Shown here piece by piece: positions 1 to 6,703 of a stretch of DNA of 7,530 nt (the first letter of the stretch is position 1; each line of letters begins with the position of its first letter). Where the stretch lies: contig JANYHY010000876.1 of the NCBI GenBank assembly GCA_025362165.1, positions 1 through 7,530 on the forward strand, in the 5' to 3' direction. The notes beneath the pieces are model-generated. The model worked only from the letters and a program-made list of their open reading frames with translations. It searched no databases and was not told the DNA's origin. This DNA is from Myxococcales bacterium (GTDB lineage Bacteria > Myxococcota_A > Polyangia > Polyangiales > Polyangiaceae). Position numbers and translations under genes: made by a program.

Positions 1-1055
1 CGCCTTCCCTGCCGCTCATCGTCTCGACGAAGAAGAGCATCACACCGCTGCCGGTGTTCGTTCCCATCACCTTCGACGTCGACGACCTGCGCCCGCAGAT
101 CGAGGACTTCATCGCGTCAGTCGGCTGCACGAGCTGGTGGCGCAATGTCGCGCACGACTACGGCATCGCAGACGGCATCACGGGCGAACCCGTCCACGTG
201 TCTGATGCGCCGCCCGTGGCGATCGGCGACACTGAGATTCAGAGCTGGATCAAAAAGAAAATCTCCGACGGCACGCTCCCCAAGCCTACCGCCAACACCA
301 TCTATTCGCTCTTCTACACCTCGGACACGACCGTCACCGCCAGCTTCGGCAAGGGCTGTTTCAGCTTCGGCGCTTATCACAGTTACTTTGCCTATCAGGG
401 TATGTGGATCGGCTATGCGGTCATGCCTCGCTGCGGAGATCTCGTCTCGCTCACGCAGGTGACCAGCCACGAGCTCATCGAGGCCGTCACGGACCCCGCG
501 CCCGGCGGATATCAGGCCGTCGACGATCGAAACGTCGCGTGGTCGCTCTTTGGAGGGAGCGAGGTCGGCGACATGTGCGAGCACGCGTCGAATGCCAACT
601 ATCAACCGGACGATTACCCATTTCCGCTCCAGCGCGCATGGTCGAACAAGTCGGCTTTTCTGGGACACGATCCTTGTCTGCCTTCAGACGCGCAGCATTG
701 GTTCGTCGCGGCACCCGTGCTCACCGACACGGTGACTGTCAACTACTACGGACAGCCCATCCCGGCGCTCGGGCTCAAGCTCGCCCCCGGCAATCAAGCG
801 ACGATCGATCTGCGCATGATCTCCGATGGCGCCACGAGCGGCTGGAACGTGAGCGCGCAAGACATCTCGCAATGGACCATCGGCAAGACCGTCCTCAAGT
901 TCTCTTTCGGCAAGACGCAAGGCATCGAGGGTGACGTGATCCCATTGACCATTACGCGCACGGGCACCAATGGCAACTACGGCGCGAACCCCTTCTTCAT
1001 CCGCTCCACCACAGGCAACGCCGAGCACCTATGGTTCGGCGTGGTGGGCGACTGA
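1..1055 (+). CDS. 5'-truncated HELxE-motif protein, EXORDIUM-like/putative metallohydrolase family, with C-terminal beta-rich domain
   Basis: The frame is open from the left edge (first full codon at position 3). Residues before the GTG at 54 look like protein (PLPVFVPITFDVDD), so the real start lies outside the window. Numbering from GTG 54, there is an alpha/beta-looking region around residues 1-215. It holds the motif HELIEAVTDP (139-148), then EVGDMCEH (170-177), then a WSN...GHDPC ending near 208. The layout HEL-x-E-A-x-(T/S)-(D/N)-P followed by E-(I/V)-x-D-(M/L)-C recalls, from memory, plant EXORDIUM-like proteins and uncharacterised secreted bacterial relatives. HExxE is not the standard HExxH zinc motif, so peptidase activity is only a possibility. 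Residues from about 222 to 333 form a beta-rich, Ig-like region (GLKLAPG..., FSFG..., GDVIPLTITRTG). The protein is probably secreted, but its signal peptide would be off-window. It ends with TGA 7 nt before the next gene, which suggests co-transcription. The coding call is firm; the function is uncertain. Confidence 0.85.
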   Translation, partial: PSLPLIVSTKKSITPLPVFVPITFDVDDLRPQIEDFIASVGCTSWWRNVAHDYGIADGITGEPVHVSDAPPVAIGDTEIQSWIKKKISDGTLPKPTANTIYSLFYTSDTTVTASFGKGCFSFGAYHSYFAYQGMWIGYAVMPRCGDLVSLTQVTSHELIEAVTDPAPGGYQAVDDRNVAWSLFGGSEVGDMCEHASNANYQPDDYPFPLQRAWSNKSAFLGHDPCLPSDAQHWFVAAPVLTDTVTVNYYGQPIPALGLKLAPGNQATIDLRMISDGATSGWNVSAQDISQWTIGKTVLKFSFGKTQGIEGDVIPLTITRTGTNGNYGANPFFIRSTTGNAEHLWFGVVGD

Positions 1056-1062
1056 GCTCGTG

Positions 1063-1545
1063 ATGAAGCGATATGTCTTGGCGCTCGGCGTCTACGCCTG
1101 CGCGCAGCACGAACAACCCACACCATTCGTACGCCTCGAAGCGCCCACCGCGACTGCGACCACAATGGCGACTTCGCCACCGCCTGATCCTGCCGCGTCG
1201 GTCGATCCGCCAACGGTCGTCAAGCTCCCAGACAAAGCGGAGCCGCGCGACGTGCCGGTGACGAGCGACGCCAAAGACAGCCTCGATGGCAGTGACATCG
1301 AGCGCACGGTGAACGAACACCGCGTGTCCCTCAGGCGACACTGTTGGGAGGCGGACTCCGGCCTAGTGGCCGCTTCGGTGAAGGTCCACGTCATCGTCGC
1401 ACCAGACGGCTCCGTGAAGAGCGGTCGCGGGAGCGGCACCGATCCGGCGCTCGTGAGGTGCATCGAGGACTCCATCACGCGTTGGAAGTTCCCGAGCGCG
1501 CGGAGTCCGACCGAGTTCGAGATCCCTTTCCGCTTCGTGCCGTGA
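1063..1545 (+). CDS. small exported AgmX/PglI C-terminal-domain protein (TonB-C-like), putative lipoprotein
   Basis: A 160-residue protein. ATG 1063 is chosen because it gives an N-terminal basic-hydrophobic segment (MKRYVLALGVYAC); GTG 1060 is an in-frame alternative one codon upstream. VYAC at 10-13 resembles a lipobox, but Tyr at -2 and the very short hydrophobic core make lipidation uncertain. Residues about 14-75 are a Pro/Ala/Thr-rich, low-complexity spacer. Residues about 78-160 match the pattern of the AgmX/PglI C-terminal domain seen in myxobacterial gliding and TonB-like proteins: Cys94 in RRHCWE, a VKVHVIVAPDGSV strand pair, Cys133 in VRCIEDSI, then the closing W-K-F-P ... IPFRF. 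The two cysteines are likely to form a disulfide in the periplasm. Family members often bind partners in envelope complexes; no partner can be named here. No good ribosome binding site is visible. With gaps of 7 nt upstream and 3 nt downstream, it is probably expressed by coupling within the three-gene run. Confidence 0.8.
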   Translation: MKRYVLALGVYACAQHEQPTPFVRLEAPTATATTMATSPPPDPAASVDPPTVVKLPDKAEPRDVPVTSDAKDSLDGSDIERTVNEHRVSLRRHCWEADSGLVAASVKVHVIVAPDGSVKSGRGSGTDPALVRCIEDSITRWKFPSARSPTEFEIPFRFVP

Positions 1546-1548
1546 CGC

Positions 1549-2433
1549 GTGTCCTGGCTGAACGTCTTCCCCACACTGTTCCTCGTCACCTCGGCGATCT
1601 TGTCTTCGGGGAGCACGCTGCGACGACGGCTCGCCGCTGTCATGGCGCTATCCGCGCTCGTCGCGCCGTATTTGTTGCCTGAAGATTGGCATGCAGTCCG
1701 AGGCGTGAGCGCGGTCATCACATTCATCGCTGTGGTTCGCTGCTTCGATCTCGTGATCCGTCGAGAGCCCACGCCCGTGCTACGGAGGATCCTCCACGTG
1801 TTTTCGGCGGCAGACTCGTTTCATCTACGTCGCGTGCCACCGTCGGTGAGCTGGGCGTCTCTATTGCGAATGGCGCTCTTTCTTCCGCTCGCGATCGCCG
1901 CACGTTTCATCGCTCTCGATGTAGTCAGCACGCCAATCGCCGCGCTGGTCGTTCGAGAGGCGTTTGCCATCATCGCCGCATATGCCATTAGCGATTTCGC
2001 ATACGCGCTTTTGAATACGATATATCGCGCGCTCGGCTTCGCTCCGCCGGTCCTCCATCGCGACCCAGTCCTGTCGCGATCACTCCGAGATTTCTGGGGT
2101 CGCCGCTGGAACCGTATCGTCGGTGCCTGGCTAGACGCGACGTTCTACCGCCCGTGGGCGCGCCGTCGCCAACGCGCAATTGGCATGTCGCTCGCCTTCG
2201 CTTTCAGCGCGCTCGTGCACGTGTACGTGACTCATCCCGCGTTGGGCACGCGCTGGTCTCTCATCGTCGGCGCGTTCTTCCTCGTGCAAGGCCTCTTTAC
2301 GCTGCTGGAGGGACCTCTCGGCGTCGCGCGCTGGCCGACGTTGTACGCGCGCGTCTGGACGCTCACGATCATGGCGCTCACCGCTCCGATGATTTGCGAG
2401 GCTTTCTTGCGCCTCTCCGAGCGCTGGCCGTGA
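1549..2433 (+). CDS. wax-synthase-type membrane-bound O-acyltransferase (MBOAT-like)
   Basis: A 294-residue, strongly hydrophobic protein with about eight predicted membrane segments (roughly 3-21, 27-43, 52-71, 103-123, 133-153, 211-232, 236-254, 268-287). The diagnostic region is DFWGRRWNRIVGAWL (181-195), the FWG-R-RWN block of wax-synthase-domain proteins, followed by RPWARRR and a membrane helix carrying His224 in SALVHVY, the position expected for the MBOAT catalytic histidine. The preceding HRDPVLSRSLR also fits the usual lead-in to this block. By family knowledge such enzymes transfer an acyl chain from acyl-CoA to a lipid or alcohol acceptor in the membrane; the substrate here is unknown. 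Length is somewhat below that of plant wax synthases (about 340-350 aa). GTG 1549 is preferred because it sits 3 nt after the preceding stop and keeps the first membrane segment; ATG 1642 is an in-frame alternative that would lose it. No Shine-Dalgarno is visible. The stop lies 3 nt from the convergent ABC-F stop. Confidence 0.82.
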   Translation: MSWLNVFPTLFLVTSAILSSGSTLRRRLAAVMALSALVAPYLLPEDWHAVRGVSAVITFIAVVRCFDLVIRREPTPVLRRILHVFSAADSFHLRRVPPSVSWASLLRMALFLPLAIAARFIALDVVSTPIAALVVREAFAIIAAYAISDFAYALLNTIYRALGFAPPVLHRDPVLSRSLRDFWGRRWNRIVGAWLDATFYRPWARRRQRAIGMSLAFAFSALVHVYVTHPALGTRWSLIVGAFFLVQGLFTLLEGPLGVARWPTLYARVWTLTIMALTAPMICEAFLRLSERWP

Positions 2434-2436
2434 TCG

Positions 2437-4380
2437 CTACTTCTTGACGTCCCGGCGGGACTCGAGATCTTCCCAGCGCTTTACCAGTCGAGCGACCTCG
2501 GCCTTCGTGTGTTCGATGTTCGCCGTGAGCTTCTTCGCTTCATCTGGTTTTGTCGCGTAGATCGTCGGGTCGAGGCGCGTCTGCTCGAGCTGTGCGAGCT
2601 TCTGCTCTGCGGCGGCGATCGTGTCCATGATCTTGTCGAGCTCGAGCCGCTCTGCGTAAGTGAGCGCCTTCTGCGCGGGGCTCTCCACGAACTTGGGCAT
2701 CGGCGGAGGCGCGGGGATCGTGACCGCGGGGGGAGCCGCGCTCGGTCGTTGAGCAGGCGCTCTCACCGAAACATAGTTGGCATAGTTCCCCTGATATTGA
2801 ATGACGCGACCGTCCGGCTCGAAAGACAATATCGAAGTAGCGACTCGATCAAGAAAATAGCGATCGTGGGAGACCGCGAGGACGCAGCCTGGCCAAGACT
2901 CCAGGAGCTCCTCGAGGGCGGAGAGCGTCGCGATGTCGAGATCGTTCGTCGGCTCGTCCAGCAGAAGCAGGTTCGCCCCGCCTTTCAGCATCTTCGCGAG
3001 CGCGACGCGAGCGCGCTCACCGCCGGAGAGAGAGCCCACCTTCTGGCGTTGCTTGCTGCCCTCGAAGAGGAACTTCTCCAGATATGAGCGCACTTCTATC
3101 GTCTCTTTGCCGAAGGTCACCATCCCCGCGCCTGTGCGCTCGGCGCCTTCGCGCTCGGCGACGTTGTCGAGGATCGACCAATCATCCCGCAACTGAGCGC
3201 GCGCCTGATCGAACATCGCGATCTTGGTGCGAGCGCCGACGATGCATCGGCCCGCGGACGGCTTCAGCTCTCCGAGCACCACGCGCAGCAGCGAAGTCTT
3301 TCCCGCCCCGTTCGGCCCGACGATGCCGACGCGTTCACCCGTCACCAGGTGCAATTCCAGACTCTTGATAAGTCGCTTGTCGCCAATCGTCACGTCCAAG
3401 GCCTCGAGGTCAAACACTGACTTTCCCAAGTTCGCCGCGCCGCGCTCGAGCCCGCCGAGATCCACGTTGCCGCCGCGATCGTTGAGCGGATCGGCTGAAA
3501 TCACCGCCTCCGCGCGCTGGATGCGAGCCTTCTGCTTGGTGGATCGGGCCTTCGGGCCGCGCGACAGCCACGCCTTCTCTCGCCGGACGAAGTTCATTCG
3601 GTTCTGCTCGGCGCGATCCTCGTGCGCCAGCCTCTCGGCCTTCTGGTCGAGATAGCTGCCATAGCCACCTTGATAGTGAACTAGCTCTCCGCGATCGAGC
3701 TCGTAGGTGTGGTGGCAACACGCGTCGAGCACATAGCGATCGTGCGTGACCATGAGCACTGCGCCTTTGTACTCGTCCATCAAGTAGCCCTCGAGCCAGT
3801 CGATGGTGAACGTGTCGAGGTGGTTGGTGGGCTCGTCCAAGATGGCGAGCGTGGGGCTCGCGACGAGCACGTGCGCGAGGGCGACTCTGCGCCGCTCTCC
3901 GCCGCTCATGGAGCCGACGGCGCGATCGGGCTCTAGCACTCCGAGCTTGGTGAGCATGTCGTCGACGATGTGTCCGCGTGTCCAGCCGCCCAAGCCTTCG
4001 ATGCGCTCCGCGAGCTCCGACTGCTCGTGCACCAGCGCGTTATCCGTGGCTGTTTCTAGCCTCTTGGTCAGCTCTTCATAGTGATTGATCGCCGCAGTCC
4101 ACTCGCTCAATCCAGAAGCCACGATCTGCCGTGGAGTCTTGTCGGGGTCGAGGTCGGGCTCTTGCGACAAGTAGAGGATGGTCGCGTCCTTGCGACGATC
4201 GATCGTGCCCTCATCGGCGGTCTCGAGGCCCGCGAGCACTCTCAACAGAGTGGACTTGCCCGTGCCGTTGACGCCGAGCAAACCTACGCGCTCTCCGCGC
4301 ACGATCGTGATCGCGACGTCCTCGAACAGCGTCTGAGGACCATACGCCTTCGCGAGACCGCGCGCGGAGAGTACAGGCAT
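2437..4380 (-). CDS. uup: ABC-F family ATPase, Uup type
   Basis: A 647-residue soluble protein with two ATP-binding cassettes and no membrane segments. Cassette 1 has Walker A GVNGTGKS (36-43), signature SGGER (159-163), Walker B LAILDEPTNHLD (178-189) and H-loop THDR (212-215). Cassette 2 has Walker A GPNGAGKT (355-362), signature LSGGERARVA (451-460), Walker B LLLLDEPTNDLD (471-482) and H-loop SHDR (504-507). Both catalytic glutamates (183, 476) are present. The inter-cassette linker (about 240-320) includes EKAWLSRGPKARSTKQKAR, matching the Uup linker pattern. A Pro/Ala-rich hinge (541-563) leads to a C-terminal coiled coil (about 572-640) ending in KRWEDLE, like the Uup C-terminal domain; E. 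coli Uup is about 635 aa. Family roles are ribosome E-site binding with translation-factor-like ATPase activity, and in Uup also branched-DNA binding and suppression of transposon excision. The start ATG shares its A with the upstream GST stop (TGATG), and GAGGG at 4388-4384, inside the last GST codons, can serve as ribosome binding site at short spacing. Confidence 0.93.
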   Translation of the reverse strand: MPVLSARGLAKAYGPQTLFEDVAITIVRGERVGLLGVNGTGKSTLLRVLAGLETADEGTIDRRKDATILYLSQEPDLDPDKTPRQIVASGLSEWTAAINHYEELTKRLETATDNALVHEQSELAERIEGLGGWTRGHIVDDMLTKLGVLEPDRAVGSMSGGERRRVALAHVLVASPTLAILDEPTNHLDTFTIDWLEGYLMDEYKGAVLMVTHDRYVLDACCHHTYELDRGELVHYQGGYGSYLDQKAERLAHEDRAEQNRMNFVRREKAWLSRGPKARSTKQKARIQRAEAVISADPLNDRGGNVDLGGLERGAANLGKSVFDLEALDVTIGDKRLIKSLELHLVTGERVGIVGPNGAGKTSLLRVVLGELKPSAGRCIVGARTKIAMFDQARAQLRDDWSILDNVAEREGAERTGAGMVTFGKETIEVRSYLEKFLFEGSKQRQKVGSLSGGERARVALAKMLKGGANLLLLDEPTNDLDIATLSALEELLESWPGCVLAVSHDRYFLDRVATSILSFEPDGRVIQYQGNYANYVSVRAPAQRPSAAPPAVTIPAPPPMPKFVESPAQKALTYAERLELDKIMDTIAAAEQKLAQLEQTRLDPTIYATKPDEAKKLTANIEHTKAEVARLVKRWEDLESRRDVKK

Positions 4381-5039
4381 CAGCCCTCACGCCAGTGCGG
4401 CGGGTAGGTCGCTTCATAACCCTCAATCGCCTCGATCCGCGACTTCCATTTCGCGAGCCGCGGATACCTCGACTCGAGCGGCAACAAGCCCAATCCTAGG
4501 TCTTTCGCGATCGGCTTGTTCGCGCCCCTGAGGAGCGCCATCAACATCGGGAACGCGACCAAGTCCGCGGCGCTCACACGCGAGCCCACGAGCCAGTCAT
4601 GATCGGCGAGGTCTGCTTCAAGACGCGCGAGCTCCTCGTGCATGGGGGCGAGCCCCGCCTTCAGCTCAGCTTCTTTGTCTGGCAATAGATTGAACAACAA
4701 TGGGCGCGAGACGTTGCTGAGCGCGGGCCCGAGGTAGCTCTCGGCTTCCATCACGCGACACCATGTGCGCGCTTTGTCTTCCGCCGTCTTGCCGAAGAGC
4801 GTCGGCTCGGGGAATTTCTCGTCGAGATAAACGAGCATCGCGATCGACTCATACAGCTTGAAATCGCCATCGATCAGCGCAGGCACCTTCCCGCGAGGGT
4901 TGATGGACAGCATCTGTTCCGTCTTGTGCTCTCTCTTCTGGAACGAGAGGAGCTTGCTGTCGTACGGCACTTTCTTGATCGCCGCCGCCAACAACACTCG
5001 CCACGCTGGACCGCTGCCACTGCCCCAAAATATTTGCAT
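4380..5039 (-). CDS. glutathione S-transferase family protein
   Basis: A 219-residue cytosolic protein of normal GST length. The N-terminal thioredoxin-like fold (about 1-78) has SGSGPAWRVLLAA (7-19) at the catalytic/glutathione-activating loop, NPRGKVPAL (48-55) with the expected cis-Pro53, and YESIAMLVYL (63-72) with the glutathione gamma-glutamyl-binding Glu64-Ser65 pair. The C-terminal all-helical domain (about 88-212) includes DWLVG..VSAADL (148-160), the conserved N-capping box and hydrophobic-staple region. The likely catalytic residue is a serine in the 7-9 loop, but the GST class cannot be fixed by eye. Probable role: conjugation or reduction of electrophiles with glutathione. ATG 5039 is supported by GGAG at 5050-5047, 7 nt upstream. 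It is the first gene of a two-gene unit with the Uup-type ATPase. The functional pairing is not obvious, so the coupling may simply reflect gene packing. Confidence 0.9.
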   Translation of the reverse strand: MQIFWGSGSGPAWRVLLAAAIKKVPYDSKLLSFQKREHKTEQMLSINPRGKVPALIDGDFKLYESIAMLVYLDEKFPEPTLFGKTAEDKARTWCRVMEAESYLGPALSNVSRPLLFNLLPDKEAELKAGLAPMHEELARLEADLADHDWLVGSRVSAADLVAFPMLMALLRGANKPIAKDLGLGLLPLESRYPRLAKWKSRIEAIEGYEATYPPHWREG

Positions 5040-5125
5040 TGTCTGCTCCTATAGCACTCACGCGAGCGCTCTCGCGCTCTGATGACGGCGCGCGTGGAGT
5101 GGTCGCGTGATAGGTTGAGAACGCA
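5040..5125. promoter_or_regulatory. divergent intergenic region between GST-like and FGE-like genes
   Basis: These 86 nt separate two divergent start codons, so promoters for both transcripts should lie here or overlap the gene ends. No convincing -35/-10 pair is seen on either strand, which is unsurprising for a GC-rich myxobacterium. The only clear structure is the inverted-repeat cluster at 5062-5080. The GST side carries a good GGAG ribosome binding site (5050-5047). The other side has only a weak GAG (5117-5119) before its TTG start. Confidence 0.45.
5062..5080. repeat. overlapping inverted repeats, possible operator or leader hairpin
   Basis: Two mutually exclusive perfect stems overlap here. 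CGCGAG-CGCT-CTCGCG spans 5062-5077 and GAGCGC-TCTC-GCGCTC spans 5065-5080, each with a 6-bp stem and 4-nt loop; an 8-bp palindrome GAGCGCTC lies at 5065-5072. In the GST transcript the element would sit 22-40 nt upstream of the start codon, close to its ribosome binding site. No T-run follows on either strand, so a rho-independent terminator is unlikely. It could bind a regulator or form a leader hairpin. Chance symmetry in GC-rich sequence is a real alternative. Confidence 0.35.
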
Positions 5126-6703
5126 TTGAATCGCCTCATCTGTTGCGCCACTGCTGTCTCCCTCGCGGTCACCGCGTGGTCTTGCCGCAGCGATCCGATG
5201 GCGCTGCCCGCGCGTGGCGAGGCGCTCGTCGTCGTGGACACGGATCTGCCGGCGCCTGCAATTGCGGGCCATTTGCGCGTGGATTTCTACTCGGCGGACG
5301 GCGGCTGGTATGAGTCGCGAGGGCTCGCCGTGCCCGACGCGAGCCGCTGGCCGCTCTCCTTCAGCGTGTACTCGGAGGACTTCTCGCGGGACACACAGGT
5401 CGTCGTGCGATTGCGTGTCTATCCAGACGGACGCGAGCGCGACTACTCGGGAGAGCGATATACGCAGTCTCCCATCGGTCAGCTTCCCGACGCTGGTGTC
5501 GACGGCTCAATGGACGCAGGTGCTCCAGACGCAGCTCAGCAGCCTCCACATGACAAGCGCCCCAAGCTCGATCACGGTGATGACGGCGGCGACGTGTCTC
5601 CCGCGACCGAGCCGCTCCCTGCGATCACAGTCGATCGATTGTTGCTATTGCGGCTCGTGCCAGGCAAGCGCGGTCGCGTCATTGTCACGATGAAAGCCCG
5701 TTGCACTGGGTGGATGTCGAAGCTCGCGGCCGAGAGCTTTCAACCGTTGTCGCTCGCGGAGGCGCGTACGTGCATCGATGGGGACTCGCTCACTGCGCTC
5801 ACGGAGACCGCGCTCGATGCGGACATGACGTTGCCGAAGACCTCCGCGCAGAGCTCATTTGGAGCCGAGCAGCCCTGCGAGTCTCCGGGCAACGCAGATG
5901 TCGCGTGCGTGCCGAGCGCTGCAACTCTGTTCGGCGGACCTCGGCTCGGCGACGTGGACATCACCAGCACGATGCCAGACAGGCTCGTGCGAGTCTCTCG
6001 ATTCTGGATCGATCGTCGCGAGCTCAGCGTCGCTAAATTTCGAGCCGCAATCGCGCAAGGGTTCGTCCCGCCGACAGTCCCAGTCTCCACATTCCAAGCA
6101 TTCAATCTGGGCGCGTGCACGTTCGCCAAGGACCCAGGTCCGTACGAGAGCTACGCGCTCAACTGTGTATCGTGGGCGACCGCGCGTGCGTATTGCCAAT
6201 TTCGCGGCGGCGACTTGCCGACGGAACCTCAATGGGAGCTCGCAGCGACTCGGGGGCGACCGTACAAGACGCGCTTTCCGTGGGGCGATGACGTGCCGGG
6301 CTGCGACCGCGCGATCTTCGGGCGCGCTTATCCCAACGTCATCAGTCCATTCGAGGGGCCGTCTTCGAGAGAGTGTGTCATGGCGGCCAACGCTGGGCCT
6401 GTCGCGATGACGGACGGTACTGACGTGACGGACCTCGGCGTCTTCAACCTCGGCGGTGGTGTGAGCGAGTGGACACGCAACCCGCCCGCAACGCTCGGAG
6501 ACCCCTGCTGGACGGCCGCCCCGCTCGACGATCCGTCGTGCGCGAACGCGCGCGTGAGCCATATCGCGCGTGGCGGTGGCTGGAGATCCAGCGCCGCAGG
6601 TCTCGATGGTCTGTCGCGCGCGATACCGCAGGACCTCACCATGGGGCAGGACGACACTGGCGTTCGATGCGTCTACTCCGCATTACCAGCGAGTCAAAAT
6701 TGA
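5126..6703 (+). CDS. putative lipoprotein with C-terminal SUMF1/FGE-sulfatase-fold domain, lacking FGE catalytic cysteines
   Basis: A 525-residue protein. TTG 5126 is chosen because an in-frame TAG at 5111 closes the frame upstream and this start supplies a signal peptide (MNRLICC...TAWSC). Cys20 is the likely lipidation or cleavage site, though AWSC is a weak lipobox. ATG 5198 would remove the signal. Residues about 33-112 form a beta-rich domain (ALVVVDTDLPAP, LRVDFY, VVVRLRVYPDG). Residues about 119-165 are an Asp/Ala/Gly/Pro linker (PDAGVDGSMDAGAPDAA). A second small region (168-193) precedes the FGE-fold domain, about 260-518: CVPSA, then RFWIDRRELSVAKF (292-305), NCVSWATARAYCQFRGGDLPTEPQWELAA (346-374), FPWGDD (384-389), GGGVSEWTRN (443-452), ARGGGWRSSA (481-490) and TGVRCVY (511-517). 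True formylglycine-generating enzymes have a catalytic cysteine pair after the RGGS(Y/W) strand; here that stretch (RGGGWRSSAAGLDGLSRAI) has none. Oxidation of sulfatases is therefore unlikely. A carbohydrate- or protein-binding or other non-catalytic envelope role is inferred. Confidence 0.88.
   Translation: MNRLICCATAVSLAVTAWSCRSDPMALPARGEALVVVDTDLPAPAIAGHLRVDFYSADGGWYESRGLAVPDASRWPLSFSVYSEDFSRDTQVVVRLRVYPDGRERDYSGERYTQSPIGQLPDAGVDGSMDAGAPDAAQQPPHDKRPKLDHGDDGGDVSPATEPLPAITVDRLLLLRLVPGKRGRVIVTMKARCTGWMSKLAAESFQPLSLAEARTCIDGDSLTALTETALDADMTLPKTSAQSSFGAEQPCESPGNADVACVPSAATLFGGPRLGDVDITSTMPDRLVRVSRFWIDRRELSVAKFRAAIAQGFVPPTVPVSTFQAFNLGACTFAKDPGPYESYALNCVSWATARAYCQFRGGDLPTEPQWELAATRGRPYKTRFPWGDDVPGCDRAIFGRAYPNVISPFEGPSSRECVMAANAGPVAMTDGTDVTDLGVFNLGGGVSEWTRNPPATLGDPCWTAAPLDDPSCANARVSHIARGGGWRSSAAGLDGLSRAIPQDLTMGQDDTGVRCVYSALPASQN

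Noticed and set aside
970..1062. Upstream ATG at 970 as start of the AgmX-like gene
   Set aside because: It would overlap the preceding gene by 86 nt and hide the short signal-like N-terminus that begins at 1063.
1092..1772. 226-codon minus-strand reading frame spanning the AgmX-like and acyltransferase gene junction
   Set aside because: It crosses two supported plus-strand genes, is Ser/Thr/Arg-rich and has no domain signal.
2509..3087. Long plus-strand reading frames opposite the ABC-F gene (also near 3224-3655 and 4081-4407)
   Set aside because: They mirror a strongly conserved ABC-F protein in another frame, show no family motifs, and are expected in GC-rich DNA.
3713..3721. Cys-Cys-His-His in the first cassette of the ABC-F protein as a metal site
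   Set aside because: It falls in a poorly conserved spot just after the H-loop of an otherwise ordinary Uup-type cassette; four adjacent residues do not form a zinc-finger arrangement.
5040..5060. Extended -10-like TGCTATAGG on the minus strand upstream of the GST start
   Set aside because: It overlaps the ribosome binding site, so a transcript starting from it would lose that site.
5855..6562. 235-codon minus-strand reading frame opposite the first FGE-like gene
   Set aside because: The plus strand carries clear FGE-fold motifs; the antisense product is Arg-rich with no recognisable domain, typical of a shadow frame.
5126..6703. Annotation of the gene as an active formylglycine-generating enzyme
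   Set aside because: The catalytic cysteine pair expected after the RGG(S/G)W strand is absent, and no sulfatase is present in the window.
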